Source: G963662655 sp963665015
Lineage (GTDB): Bacteria; Cloacimonadota; Cloacimonadia; Cloacimonadales; JAIOQZ01
Length of the DNA stretch: 64,000 nucleotides
Direction: 5' to 3'
Assembly: GCA_963665015.2 (NCBI GenBank)
Contig: CAXXSY010000003.1
Location: 744,001-808,000, forward strand
The notes beneath the pieces are model-generated. The model was not told the origin of the DNA and made no database searches. It was given only the letters and a program-made list of their open reading frames with translations. A program made the position numbers and the translations under genes. Below, piece after piece: positions 34,278-43,126 of this stretch; position 1 is the stretch's first letter, and the number at the start of each line of letters is the position of its first letter.

Positions 34278-35002
34278 TCATTCTTCAGAAGGTGGATAAA
34301 GATATCCTGTATATGGTTCATGCCAAACCGGTCCTTGAGTTTCTGCGGGCTGTCCATGGCGATGATCTTTCCGGCTTGCATGACCGAGACGCGGCTGCAA
34401 TACTCCGCTTCGTCCATGTAGTGCGTGGTGACGAACACGGTCTTGTCCTCGTCCAGAAGCCCGTAGATCACGTCCCAGAAGGCTCTGCGCGCGCGCGGAT
34501 CGACCCCGGAGGTCGGCTCGTCCAGAAAGATGATGGGCGGGTCGTGCAGCAGCGAGCAACCCAATGCCAGACGTTGTTTGATACCCACCGGAATCTCGCG
34601 AGTGCTTTTCCTGCGATAGGAGGCGAGTCCGAGCCGCTCCATCCAGCTATCCATGCGCTCTTTCAGTATCGAGGGCTTGACGTCGTAGATGCCGCCGTAG
34701 AAGCGCATGTTCTCCTGCACGGTCAGATCGCCGTACAGCGAGAATTTTTGGCTCATGTAGCCGATATTGCGCTTTACCTGCTCGCTTTGCGTACGGATGT
34801 CGTATCCCGCGACAGTCGCCTTGCCCTCCGTGGGGGAGAGCAGTCCGCACAGCATGCGAATCATCGTCGTTTTGCCTGCACCGTTCGCACCCAGGAAACC
34901 GAACACCTCGCCCCGCTTCACCTCGATGCTCACTTTATCGACCGCTGTGAAATTGCCGAACCTGCGCGTAAGGTCTTTCGCCGCAACCGTTATTTCATTC
35001 AT
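34238..35002 (-). CDS. ABC exporter ATP-binding protein 2 (C-terminal half of a YbhF-like pair)
   Basis: 254 residues from MNEITVAAKDL; the start overlaps the previous gene by 8 bases. Walker A GANGAGKTT (38-46), Q-loop YMSQKFSLY, Walker B IIFLDEPTSGVDP and switch VTTHYMDEAEYC are present. The signature is the degenerate IPVGIKQRLALG rather than LSGGQ, as also seen in the second half of YbhF-type ATPases. In E. coli YbhF both halves are one protein; here they are separate genes. The final residues NFRLSERSEVI are encoded by a dispersed palindromic repeat, so the natural C-terminus has been replaced or extended. Confidence 0.92.
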   Translation of the reverse strand: MNEITVAAKDLTRRFGNFTAVDKVSIEVKRGEVFGFLGANGAGKTTMIRMLCGLLSPTEGKATVAGYDIRTQSEQVKRNIGYMSQKFSLYGDLTVQENMRFYGGIYDVKPSILKERMDSWMERLGLASYRRKSTREIPVGIKQRLALGCSLLHDPPIIFLDEPTSGVDPRARRAFWDVIYGLLDEDKTVFVTTHYMDEAEYCSRVSVMQAGKIIAMDSPQKLKDRFGMNHIQDIFIHLLKNETNFRLSERSEVI

Positions 35003-35906
35003 GCGTGCCTCCCGTAACCAGCAGAAAGACGTCCTCGATCGTGGGCTGAATCCGCTCGTGGTCTTCCACGCCGGACTGCTCGAGCCTTCTCCACATCGCT
35101 TCATCCGGTTCATGCTCGAACGCCACGTGCAGAACATCGCCGAATAGCTGCGTTGCCACGACAATCGGCAGCGACGATATCTTGTCCCGAAGCTGCCTGA
35201 GATTCTCCCCCTGAATACGGTACAACGGATATTCGAACGTCGATTTGACCTCGCCCGGCGTTCCCTGCGCGACAAACCGCCCCTCGTGCATGAACGCCAG
35301 CCGGTCGAACTGCTCCGCTTCGTCCATGTACGCGGTCGAAACCAGGATGGTGGTGCCCTCTTTCCGTATCTCCCTCAATATTTTCCACAGCTCTTCGCGC
35401 GAGACCGGATCGACGCCGAACGTCGGTTCGTCCAGCACCAGCACCTTCGGGCGATGCAGCAGGTTGCACGACAGCGCCAGCTTTTGTTTCATCCCGCCGG
35501 AGAGGTTCCCCGCCAGGTGGTTCCTGAACGGCTCGAGCTTCGAGAATCCGTACAGCTCCGCGATGCGCTTCTTGCGATCCGACGTGCCGATGCCGAACAG
35601 GTCCGCGTAGAATCCGAGATTCTGCGCCACGGTGAGATCCTGATATAGCGAGAATTTTTGGGGCATGTAGCCGATCCGGGAGCGTATCTGCCGGTACTGC
35701 GTGCGCGTATCCAGTCCCTCGACCATTATTTCGCCGTCGTCGATCGGGATCACCGTGCATATCGAGCGGATCAGGCTCGTCTTTCCCGCGCCGTCGGGGC
35801 CTACCAGGCCGAACATCTCGCCATCGCGAACCATCAGGTCGATGTCGTGGTAGGCAATCGTATCGCCGAATGATTTTCCTGCGCCGCGGATGACAATCGG
35901 TTCCAT
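34995..35906 (-). CDS. ABC exporter ATP-binding protein 1 (N-terminal half of a YbhF-like pair)
   Basis: 303 residues. Walker A GPDGAGKTS (36-44), Q-loop YMPQKFSLY, a full signature LSGGMKQKLALS, Walker B VLVLDEPTFGVDP, and VSTAYMDEAEQF in place of the usual switch THxxxE (alanine/tyrosine replace the histidine position). A C-terminal extension of about 75 residues (YPLYRIQGENLRQLRDKISS) resembles the DUF4162-like tail. The pairing of one site with normal signature here and degenerate signature in the neighbour suggests an asymmetric ATPase dimer. Start overlaps the MFP gene stop by one base (TGATG). Confidence 0.92.
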   Translation of the reverse strand: MEPIVIRGAGKSFGDTIAYHDIDLMVRDGEMFGLVGPDGAGKTSLIRSICTVIPIDDGEIMVEGLDTRTQYRQIRSRIGYMPQKFSLYQDLTVAQNLGFYADLFGIGTSDRKKRIAELYGFSKLEPFRNHLAGNLSGGMKQKLALSCNLLHRPKVLVLDEPTFGVDPVSREELWKILREIRKEGTTILVSTAYMDEAEQFDRLAFMHEGRFVAQGTPGEVKSTFEYPLYRIQGENLRQLRDKISSLPIVVATQLFGDVLHVAFEHEPDEAMWRRLEQSGVEDHERIQPTIEDVFLLVTGGTHE

Positions 35907-36790
35907 CAGTCCATCCGCGTGATTTCCAGCGGCATGCCGTGCTTGATCCGGTGGCCGGCATTCTCGATGCGCAGCTCAACCGCATAGACCAGCGCGCTGC
36001 GTGTCTCTTTCGTCAGCACCTGGCTGGGCGTGAATTCCGCCTTCTGTCCGATGCGCTTCACCACGCCGATCATAGACTCTTCGATCCCGTCCGCCGTGAT
36101 CCGCATCTTCTGTCCGACCTTCGTCCGGGGCAGTTCTTCGGCGGGGATGTAGATGGTTGTCTCGATCTCGTCCAACTCGGTGATCTCCACTACCGGTGCC
36201 ACCGGCGGCAGGGTCTCGAGCTCCTCGAACAGAACGGACGTGACGATGCCGTTCTCGGGCGCGTTCAACATGCTGTCCATTATACGCTTCTCCAGCGTTT
36301 TGCGCCCGGCGTCGAGTTCCTTTCTTTTCGCCTCGATCAACGATAGCTGCTGGGTGGCGTTGTCGAGCTGTGTCTGTGCCTTGTTTCGCATGTTGACCAC
36401 GTCGTCGTATTTCTGCTGCGGCACGCTCTGGGTCTCGAGCAGGCTCTTTGTCCTTTCCTCGATGGTATCGACGTACGCGAGGTCTTTCTCGGCCTGTGAT
36501 TTCATGTTTCGGTAAATCTGTTTTTGGATGGCGAGCTGCTCGTAGCCGGAATCGATTTCGAGCCGCTTGTAGTGCATGTCCAGCGTATCCAGCAGCGCCA
36601 CGGTGCGGCCTGCTTCAACCTCGTCGCCTTCCTCGACGGTGATCTCGATCAGCTTGCCGCCGTACAGCGACGAAACATTGTGAACCGTCCCCTCCGCGAT
36701 GCCCACGTACCGGGTCGCTTCGTCCTTGTCGCAACAAGCGGTGAGGAGGACGATCAGCAGGATCGGAACGATGATGATTGCTCTCTTCAT
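35906..36790 (-). CDS. HlyD/MFP-family periplasmic adaptor lipoprotein (YbhG-like)
   Basis: 294 residues. The signal ends in the lipobox LLTACC, so the protein is probably an inner-membrane lipoprotein. Order of parts: lipoyl half-motif (VSSLYGGKLIEITVEEGDEV), a coiled-coil hairpin (about residues 75-180, rich in heptads such as NMRNKAQTQLDNATQQLSLI), second lipoyl half (LNAPENGIVTSVLFEELETL) and beta-barrel domain (IYIPAEELPRTKVGQKMRIT). It bridges the ABC-2 permeases and the TolC-like channel. Start overlaps the TolC-like gene by 4 bases. Confidence 0.93.
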   Translation of the reverse strand: MKRAIIIVPILLIVLLTACCDKDEATRYVGIAEGTVHNVSSLYGGKLIEITVEEGDEVEAGRTVALLDTLDMHYKRLEIDSGYEQLAIQKQIYRNMKSQAEKDLAYVDTIEERTKSLLETQSVPQQKYDDVVNMRNKAQTQLDNATQQLSLIEAKRKELDAGRKTLEKRIMDSMLNAPENGIVTSVLFEELETLPPVAPVVEITELDEIETTIYIPAEELPRTKVGQKMRITADGIEESMIGVVKRIGQKAEFTPSQVLTKETRSALVYAVELRIENAGHRIKHGMPLEITRMD

Positions 36791-38094
36791 GATTTGCCTC
36801 CGATGATCCCTGTATAATATTCCATTTGCATTTGGTAGATGTTCATCTGCGCCCGGAGCGCGTCCAGCCGAAGCTTCGACTCGGTCAGCCGTTCCTCCGC
36901 GTCGCGCACGTCGAGGATGGTCGCGTTGCCTTCTTTCATGAGATTCTCGGCGTGCCGCACCTCGAGTTCCCGCTGGCTTGTCAATTGCTCCTGCAAGTCC
37001 ATCTGGTCTATCACGGAGTGCATCTGCTCCCAGGTCTGCGTAACTTCACGTTCGATGCGGTTGGCGATCACGTCCTCTTCCAGTTCGAGCTTTTCGGTGA
37101 GGTGGATCGACTGCTTCCTGCGATTCGCCGATTCCATCCAGTCCCAGACCTGCCACTGCATCTGCACGCCCAGGCGGTAGTAGTCGTCCCACTCGGGATC
37201 GATCATCTGCACGCCCGGATTACCGTAATGGTACTCCGCTTGCGCATAGACTTGCGGGTAGAATACCGACTCCGCGATGCGGGTGGTCAGCTTCTGCCTG
37301 TAAACGTTCTCGCGGTTCATGCGCAGCTCGACACGGTTTTCCAGCGCGGTTCGTTTGTATTCTTCCAGCGTCGGCATCCGGGTAAAACTCGCCTGCTCTT
37401 CGAAAGACAACTCGAACGGTTCGTCGGTCGCCATCACCTCCGCCAGTTGCGCCATGGCGATCCGGTACTGGTGCTCCGCCGATTTCCGCATGGTACGAAG
37501 CTCCAGCACGCGGTTGGCGACCTCCAGCGTATCCAGCGTGGTGACCTGTCCCGCGTCCAGCAGATTCAGAATGCGATCCTTCTGCAAGCTTGCGCGCCGA
37601 ATGCCATCGTCGATGATCGCGATCTGGTGCTGCAATGCCTCGCACTGATAGAAGTACGCTGCGATCTGAAGTCTGAGTGCGTTCTCCGCCAGATGAACCG
37701 CTTGCCCGGCGATGCGGTGATCTGCCTTGGCTCGTTCGAGGTCTTTCATCAGCCGGAATCCGGTGAAGACAGGCTGCGTGAGTTTCGCGGAAAAATCCCA
37801 GTTGTCCTTGCTGCCGACCTTGATTGGATCCATGGTCAGGCCCAGCGGGAGGTTGTCGAATCCGATTTCCGGTTGCTCGCTGACGTAGTAGTACAGCCCG
37901 TTCACGGTCACTTTAGGCAGAAAATCGCCGAACCGTATCTTCCGCTCCGTCTCCGCGATCCTACCGAGCATTTCGTGTTGCCTGATCATCGGATTGTTCT
38001 CCAGCCCGATCTCCCAGGCACGCTCGAGATCGATTGTCCCGGCACCAAGTGACACGGTCAGAATGAGGAGCAGGATTGCCACGATTCGTCTCAT
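36787..38094 (-). CDS. TolC-family outer-membrane efflux protein
   Basis: 435 residues from MRRIVAILLLIL; AAGGAGG lies 7 bases upstream and the frame upstream lies in the regulator gene. Signal peptide, then two repeats of the TolC helical-hairpin/strand unit: repeat 1 begins IDLERAWEIGLENNPMIRQH and repeat 2 near YKRTALENRVELRMNRENVY, each with the characteristic (A)xxNNPxI-type start and YYxVSEQ or YHYGNPGV strand segments. It forms the outer-membrane duct for the exporter. Start overlaps the TetR gene stop by 4 bases, so regulator and pump are coupled. Confidence 0.92.
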   Translation of the reverse strand: MRRIVAILLLILTVSLGAGTIDLERAWEIGLENNPMIRQHEMLGRIAETERKIRFGDFLPKVTVNGLYYYVSEQPEIGFDNLPLGLTMDPIKVGSKDNWDFSAKLTQPVFTGFRLMKDLERAKADHRIAGQAVHLAENALRLQIAAYFYQCEALQHQIAIIDDGIRRASLQKDRILNLLDAGQVTTLDTLEVANRVLELRTMRKSAEHQYRIAMAQLAEVMATDEPFELSFEEQASFTRMPTLEEYKRTALENRVELRMNRENVYRQKLTTRIAESVFYPQVYAQAEYHYGNPGVQMIDPEWDDYYRLGVQMQWQVWDWMESANRRKQSIHLTEKLELEEDVIANRIEREVTQTWEQMHSVIDQMDLQEQLTSQRELEVRHAENLMKEGNATILDVRDAEERLTESKLRLDALRAQMNIYQMQMEYYTGIIGGKS

Positions 38095-38717
38095 CGGAAG
38101 TCCTCCTTTTCCGGTGCGATGCCGTTCCAGATCAGGTCCAGGATCGCCTCCTTGCGGGCTTCCACGAACTCCTTCGACAGCACCTTCAAGCCCTCGACCT
38201 TGTTTTCCAGGATGGGTCTGGCCGCAAACGGGAAAATGCACAGCGCGATGATGCTGATGAAGAGCTGGGTCGGATCGACCGCGCGGATTTCTCCACGCTC
38301 CACAGCCCGTTGCACCGCCGTGATAATCGGCATCTCACGGATTTCCCACTTCTTCATGATGCGACCGATCAGATCGTTGACCGTGCCGGACCCATGCCCC
38401 AGCTCCCAGATCATGAAGCGTATCACGTAGGGTTTCTTCGAGATCGTGTTCAGGTAGGCCGATACGAAATTCTCCAGATAAGACCTGAAATCCGCATCCA
38501 TCGTCACTTCACGGAAAATGGCGGAGAAAAACTCATGCATGATCCGTTCGAAAACCATCTGGAAGAGGTGGTTCTTGCTGCGGAAATAGTAGTGCAAGAG
38601 CGCTTTGTTGATTCCCGCTTTCTCCGCGATACCGCTCATCCTGGCGCCGTCGTAGCCATCTTTGACAAAGACGCTGGATGCCGCCTTGAGGATGGTCGAT
38701 TCAATATCCTTGCTCAT
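38091..38717 (-). CDS. TetR-family transcriptional regulator (CecR-like) of the exporter operon
   Basis: 208 residues from MSKDIESTIL; AGGAG lies 7 bases before this ATG, while an ATG six bases upstream has none at proper spacing. Residues about 5-50 form the TetR helix-turn-helix (ILKAASSVFVKDGYDGARMS followed by GIAEKAGINKALLHYYFRSK), and the C-terminal helices form the ligand domain. As first gene of the operon it likely represses itself and the pump, releasing when a substrate binds. The promoter-proximal inverted repeats at 38767-38812 are the likely operator. Gene order TetR-MFP-ATPase-permeases resembles cecR-ybhGFSR in E. coli. Confidence 0.9.
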   Translation of the reverse strand: MSKDIESTILKAASSVFVKDGYDGARMSGIAEKAGINKALLHYYFRSKNHLFQMVFERIMHEFFSAIFREVTMDADFRSYLENFVSAYLNTISKKPYVIRFMIWELGHGSGTVNDLIGRIMKKWEIREMPIITAVQRAVERGEIRAVDPTQLFISIIALCIFPFAARPILENKVEGLKVLSKEFVEARKEAILDLIWNGIAPEKEDFR

Positions 38718-38766
38718 GTTCATCTCCTGTCACCGTTCTTGACTTCATGGTTTAGCCTATTAGATA

Positions 38767-38812
38767 AACCATTCAATTTAACCATATGATCAAATTTAAC
38801 CGAATGGTCAAA
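38767..38812. promoter_or_regulatory. probable TetR operator region
   Basis: AACCATTC (38767-38774) and GAATGGT (38802-38808) form an inverted repeat. Two adjacent 18-bp direct copies, TTTAACCATATGATCAAA (38777-38794) and TTTAACCGAATGGTCAAA (38795-38812), match at 15 or more positions. They lie 60-95 bp before the regulator start. Confidence 0.55.
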
Positions 38813-38924
38813 ATGCGCAAGTAATTTCTTGCTACGCGGTATTTTTTTTGTCGATGTGTATTCTCTATTTCGTTTGATATCGCGATTCAAGCCCAATGCA
38901 ATTGGCACGATAACGGAGGTGAAC

Positions 38925-39260
38925 ATGGAAACGATTCGCTACGCTTCAATTGACGATCTGGAAACGCATGTCGAGATGCACATACGATTCCTCAACGAGT
39001 TTATACCGCCGGCTGACCCAACGCAAGAAGGTATCCTGCGCGAAGCGCTGACGGACTATATGCGGCAGGCTCTCGATACGGGCGAATACGTCGGGCTGCT
39101 GGGTTTCAGCGACGGAAAGCTGGCTTCGGCGGGTCGCACGATATCGATACGTTGCACCTGTACGTCGGCGCGATGGGCGACGCGATCTATCGAAGAGCCG
39201 GATTCAGGAGAGAGGCAGGAAGATTTGCAGGCGAGAAATCTCTTGACATCATTGTTATAA
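38925..39260 (+). pseudogene. decayed GNAT acetyltransferase
   Basis: A good ribosome-binding site (GGAGG, 5 bases) precedes METIRYASIDDLETHVEMHI, a typical GNAT N-terminus followed by RFLNEFIPPADPTQEG and YVGLLGFSDGKLASAG. After that the frame becomes unlike any acetyltransferase, while another frame encodes LHLYVGAMGDAIYRRAGFRR, the usual GNAT C-terminal motif. The acetyl-CoA-binding middle (about 40 residues) is missing. This is best explained by an internal deletion with loss of frame; a sequencing error alone would not remove the middle. Confidence 0.7.
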
Positions 39261-39275
39261 GAGGTATCAGAAGAC

Positions 39276-40754
39276 ATGAAAAATCGAAAAACACACATTT
39301 TTCTTCGCACGCAGGCCTTGTTCGTTTTGCTTGGCGCGCTTATGCTGCTGGTTTCTTGCAGCGATTCGAGCACCGAGCCGGATAAGGGAATCACCATCAG
39401 CGGTCAGGTGGTGCTCGAAGAAACCGGTCGTCCGGCTTCGTACGACAACATCCATGTCGCCGCTTATCTGGTTTCCGGTTCGGACAGCGAGCTCGAATCC
39501 GCGCTGGAGTTGTTCCCCGCCGGGGCAATCGATATCAATTCCGACGAGCTGTTCGACTACCGTGATCAGACTCCTCTGGTCACCGTCATGGCCGATGGCT
39601 CGGGCAATTTCAGCATGACGGGTGTTTCCGGAGGAGACTATCGCATCGTCGTGTTCAAGGAAGGCTACGGCTTCGACATCCTTGGTCCCATCACGGTCGA
39701 GCAAAGCAAAGATGTCGGCGTGGTAAACCTTTACGCAGAGACGACTATCGACGTGAATACCATCGATGCCAATTACACGTTTGCCGGCGGACGTCACTAC
39801 GTGATAGACGGAGACTTGTTCGCCCTCGAAACCTCCACCATTGTCATCGAATCCGGAGCATGGGTTCGCCTTACGACGGGAAGCTCGCTCAACCTGATGG
39901 GGAATGTATTTGCGAGCGGTTCTCCGCAGGATCCCTTTCACATTTGTTGCAATGACGGCTATCAGAGCTTTCCTCCGTCGTCTCGATCCTACGAGAAATT
40001 CCAGAATATCCACTTCTATCCCACATGTTACATCGGGGACCTTTCCCACGGGATTATCGAGAATTATCAAGTAGTTTACTCAGACATTGAGATAACCCTT
40101 TCAAAGATGGTATTTCGAGATGGCGTCACCGGTGTGGTGGGTACGGGCATAACCGCAAACGGCTGCCTGTTCGACTCCTTTTCCGATACAGCCGTGATTA
40201 TGGAAGAGGACTCCGGTTTTGAATATTGCATCTTTCTGAGAAGCAACGAGGGATTCGAGTCTTACGGTATCACCTGCATGGTTGCCAATTGCTACTTCGC
40301 ATCCTGCTTCATGGGACTATACGTTGGCGATTGCGATATGAACATCAACCACAACGTTTTTGTCGGGAACGATTACGGTATCGCGCTTTCCGGTTCCGTT
40401 GCCACGATCGAGTACAACAAATTCGACGGGAATACCATCGCCATCGAATTCAACAGGCTCTACGCCGTGGATCCTCATTTCATCAAGTGTACCGCCATCG
40501 TCTCGGACAACAATTTCTATCTTGGTTCGGGCGAATACTACGTGGAAAACGCGGGAATTCACGATATGAACTGGGGTGAGCACACTAATAGCAACGGGGT
40601 GAGCGGTCCCGTGCAGGGAATACACAACTACTGGGATGAATCCGACATCGACACCTACATACGGGACGACGAAGAATATACCGATCACATTGTGTACGAG
40701 TTTATCTATTCTCCTGTATCGACCAGACCGGTGGATTTTGTGGGAATCCAATAG
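39276..40754 (+). CDS. lipoprotein with carboxypeptidase-regulatory-like and right-handed beta-helix regions
   Basis: 492 residues; signal with lipobox LLVSC (Cys around 28) followed by SDSSTEPDKG, typical of outer-membrane lipoproteins in FCB bacteria. Residues about 38-150 form a CnaB/carboxypeptidase-regulatory-like beta sandwich (ITISGQVVLEETGRPASYDN, GNFSMTGVSGGDYRIVVFKE). From about 165 to 470 short repeats such as VIMEEDSGFEYCIFLRSNEG, CMVANCYFASCFMGLYVGDC and MNINHNVFVGNDYGIALSGS fit a parallel beta-helix of the NosD/pectate-lyase kind. No catalytic residues stand out. Unusually cysteine-rich for a secreted helix (about ten). Function unknown, probably surface glycan binding or modification. 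Confidence 0.72.
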   Translation: MKNRKTHIFLRTQALFVLLGALMLLVSCSDSSTEPDKGITISGQVVLEETGRPASYDNIHVAAYLVSGSDSELESALELFPAGAIDINSDELFDYRDQTPLVTVMADGSGNFSMTGVSGGDYRIVVFKEGYGFDILGPITVEQSKDVGVVNLYAETTIDVNTIDANYTFAGGRHYVIDGDLFALETSTIVIESGAWVRLTTGSSLNLMGNVFASGSPQDPFHICCNDGYQSFPPSSRSYEKFQNIHFYPTCYIGDLSHGIIENYQVVYSDIEITLSKMVFRDGVTGVVGTGITANGCLFDSFSDTAVIMEEDSGFEYCIFLRSNEGFESYGITCMVANCYFASCFMGLYVGDCDMNINHNVFVGNDYGIALSGSVATIEYNKFDGNTIAIEFNRLYAVDPHFIKCTAIVSDNNFYLGSGEYYVENAGIHDMNWGEHTNSNGVSGPVQGIHNYWDESDIDTYIRDDEEYTDHIVYEFIYSPVSTRPVDFVGIQ

Positions 40755-40776
40755 GTTCCCTTGCCATTTCACTTTT

Positions 40777-40800
40777 ATCGCCGGGCATCTGTCCGGCGAT
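40777..40800. terminator. hairpin after the beta-helix lipoprotein gene
   Basis: Perfect 8-bp stem ATCGCCGG / CCGGCGAT with an 8-base loop, 23 bases after the stop. The downstream T tract is poor (TCTCATAT), so it may be a weak terminator or transcript-end protector. Confidence 0.5.
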
Positions 40801-40916
40801 TCTCATATCCAGTGCTTCGCCTGATATCTCTTCTCAAGCGATAGAACAAGAAGGTTGACAATATCGGCGTGATGTCAGAGATGATTTGCGCGTGAAGCGA
40901 AGAGGAGGAACGTGAC

Positions 40917-42041
40917 TTGCGAACCACGAAACAACACGCCGGGGCGGGAGAGGCGATGAATTCCAGCGCTCCAACCGTTTGTCTTTGCATCCGCACCCTG
41001 CTCAAGGGTGGCGCGGAAAAGCAGACCCTGATGCTCGCCCGTGTGCTGCGACAGCGATACAACGTATTCTGCGTCGTATTCTACGGCGAAGCTATAGACG
41101 AAAGCAACCGTCAATACGCCGACAAACACGGCATCCGGCTGATCAAACTTACCGGACCGGTTCCGCTTCGATTCTTCAAACTGCACCGTTTGCTGCGCAA
41201 GCATCGGGTGCGTTGCCTGATAACCTATCTGGCGCTGTGCAACGTGGCCGGCAGCATTCTGGGCAGGCTTGCGGGGGTGAGGACGATCGTGAACGGCAGC
41301 CGAAGCTCCCGGTTTGAAGCGCGGAAATTGATCCTGCAAAAATGGATACACAACCGCATTGCCTCCCACACCGTTTGCAACAACCATACCGGCCATGACG
41401 TCCTCTCGAAGTCCGGCTTTCGCACGGACAGGCTGAGCGTGATACCCAATTGCCTCGAGATGCCGGAGAATTTTACGGAACGCGAAACGACCGAGAGGCT
41501 CACGTTGCTTACGGTGGCACGCTTTACCGAGGCGAAGGATTACCCGACATCTTTCCGGGCATTCAACCTTCTGCGCGAGCGACATCCGGAGCTCTCGCCG
41601 CGCTTTGTCATCGTGGGATACGGAGAGCTGGAATCAACCCTGCGACAGCAGATCAAGCAGCTCGGTCTCGACAAACTTGTAGAGCTGGTCATCAATCCTC
41701 CGGACGTTGAGCGCTACTACCGCGAGGCGGACATCTATCTGAGCACATCCGTGTTCGAAGGGCTCTCCAACAGCATCATGGAAGCGCTCGGGCATTCTCT
41801 GCCGGTCGTGGCTACCCGCGTGGGAGACAATGCGCGGCTGGTGACGGAAGGCGAAAGCGGATTCCTGTGCGCGCCCGGCGACGCGGAAGGTATCGCCGAC
41901 GCACTGGAGATGCTGGCCGTCTCGCATCCGATGAGGATGTCGTTCGGCAAACGGGGATGGCAGGACATGAGAGCCACCTATGGCGAGCAAGTATTCTTGC
42001 AGCGTTACGTGGATCTGCTGACCGGACTGGGGTGCAAATGA
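40917..42041 (+). CDS. glycosyltransferase family 4
   Basis: 374 residues if begun at the TTG at 40917, which has GAGGAGG 8 bases upstream; the ATG at 40956 (MNSSAPTVCLCI) with GGGAG is an alternative and matches the usual family N-terminus better. N-terminal half: CIRTLLKGGAEKQTLMLARV with the GGAE loop, and ITYLALCNVAGSILGRLAGV. C-terminal half: LTVARFTEAKDYPT, FVIVGYGELESTL and the EX7E motif SVFEGLSNSIMEALGHSLPV. First of three overlapping genes. Donor sugar unknown. Confidence 0.9.
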   Translation: MRTTKQHAGAGEAMNSSAPTVCLCIRTLLKGGAEKQTLMLARVLRQRYNVFCVVFYGEAIDESNRQYADKHGIRLIKLTGPVPLRFFKLHRLLRKHRVRCLITYLALCNVAGSILGRLAGVRTIVNGSRSSRFEARKLILQKWIHNRIASHTVCNNHTGHDVLSKSGFRTDRLSVIPNCLEMPENFTERETTERLTLLTVARFTEAKDYPTSFRAFNLLRERHPELSPRFVIVGYGELESTLRQQIKQLGLDKLVELVINPPDVERYYREADIYLSTSVFEGLSNSIMEALGHSLPVVATRVGDNARLVTEGESGFLCAPGDAEGIADALEMLAVSHPMRMSFGKRGWQDMRATYGEQVFLQRYVDLLTGLGCK

Positions 42042-43126
42042 AACGGATTGGCGTCATCGGATTGAAGGGGCTTCCGGCATACGGAGGCGCGGCGCGCGTG
42101 GGCGAGTCCATCATCGACCATCTGCGCGATACGGTCGATTTCACCGTCTATGCCACCTCCTCGCATACTCCCCGTAAGAGCGGAACATACGACGGCTATC
42201 GACAGATTGTCTTTCGCAAAATGCTGCCCGGTCCGCTGAACGTGTTCTTATACTATTTCCTGAGTGCTTTGCATGCTCTGTTCCTGGGGCGCTACGACGC
42301 GATTCACCTGCACCACCTCGACGGAGGATTCACCGTGCCCCTGTTGCGGCTGCGCTTCCCGGTGCTCGTTACCCTGCACGGCAAGCCGCAAGCGAACGAG
42401 AAGTGGAACCGTTTCGTGCGCGCTTATTTCAAGTTTTCGGAACGGCTCGCCTTGCGGTTTGCGGATCATGTAACCTCGGTCTCGAACCTGTACGCGCAGT
42501 CATACCGTGAAGAGTTCGGTCGCGCGGTGGAATACCTGCCGAACGGCGTTGACCTCGATCCCGCGAACGAACTGCCGCAGGAGCGCGACTATATCCTGTT
42601 TGTGGCCGCCAGGGTGCTGCCCATCAAGGGATGCCACCTGCTGCTGGAAGCGTTGGGCAAATTGAATTACGCTGGACGCGTCATCGTGGTGGGCGATACG
42701 GAGCAGAAACCACAATATCAGGATCGTCTGCGCGAGCTGGCGCAAGGACTCGACGTGAAGTTTACCGGACTCGTGAAGAACAAGGCACAGTTGTTCGGGC
42801 TGTATCGCAATGCCGCGCTGTTCGTATTTCCTTCTACCGTCGAGGCGATGTCGATGACGCTGCTCGAAGTGGCGGCGATGGGTACGCCCATCGTCAGTAG
42901 CGACATCCCACAGAACCAAGCCGTGTTCGGCCCAGACGAAGTGACGTTCTTCAGGTCGGAAGACGTGGACGATCTCGCCCGAAAGATTACCGGTGCACTG
43001 GATGATCCGTCGGCTGCCCGTACCAAAACGCGGCGTGCTTCCGAGGTGCTGCGCGAGCGTTTCGACTGGAACAACATCTGCCAGAGATACTTCGAACTCT
43101 ACGGCAGCCTTCGGAGAAGCAAATGA
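42038..43126 (+). CDS. glycosyltransferase family 4 (DUF1972-like N-terminus)
   Basis: 362 residues from MKRIGVIGLKGLPAYGGAAR; the ATG overlaps the preceding stop (ATGA). GLKGLPAYGG resembles the GxRGIPAxYGG start of rhamnosyl- and galactosyl-transferases such as WchF. Later landmarks: DAIHLHHLDGGFTVPLLRLR, YLPNGVD, ILFVAARVLPIKGCHLLLEA, RVIVVGDTEQ, and FVFPSTVEAMSMTLLEVAAM as the donor-binding motif (E-x7-E form, EAMSMTLLE). Cytoplasmic. It ends in an ATGA overlap with the CapK-like gene, so all three proteins should be made together. Confidence 0.9.
   Translation: MKRIGVIGLKGLPAYGGAARVGESIIDHLRDTVDFTVYATSSHTPRKSGTYDGYRQIVFRKMLPGPLNVFLYYFLSALHALFLGRYDAIHLHHLDGGFTVPLLRLRFPVLVTLHGKPQANEKWNRFVRAYFKFSERLALRFADHVTSVSNLYAQSYREEFGRAVEYLPNGVDLDPANELPQERDYILFVAARVLPIKGCHLLLEALGKLNYAGRVIVVGDTEQKPQYQDRLRELAQGLDVKFTGLVKNKAQLFGLYRNAALFVFPSTVEAMSMTLLEVAAMGTPIVSSDIPQNQAVFGPDEVTFFRSEDVDDLARKITGALDDPSAARTKTRRASEVLRERFDWNNICQRYFELYGSLRRSK

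Noticed and set aside
40778..40800. Strong rho-independent terminator after the beta-helix lipoprotein
   Set aside because: The stem is perfect but the T tract is poor, so it is listed only as a weak candidate.
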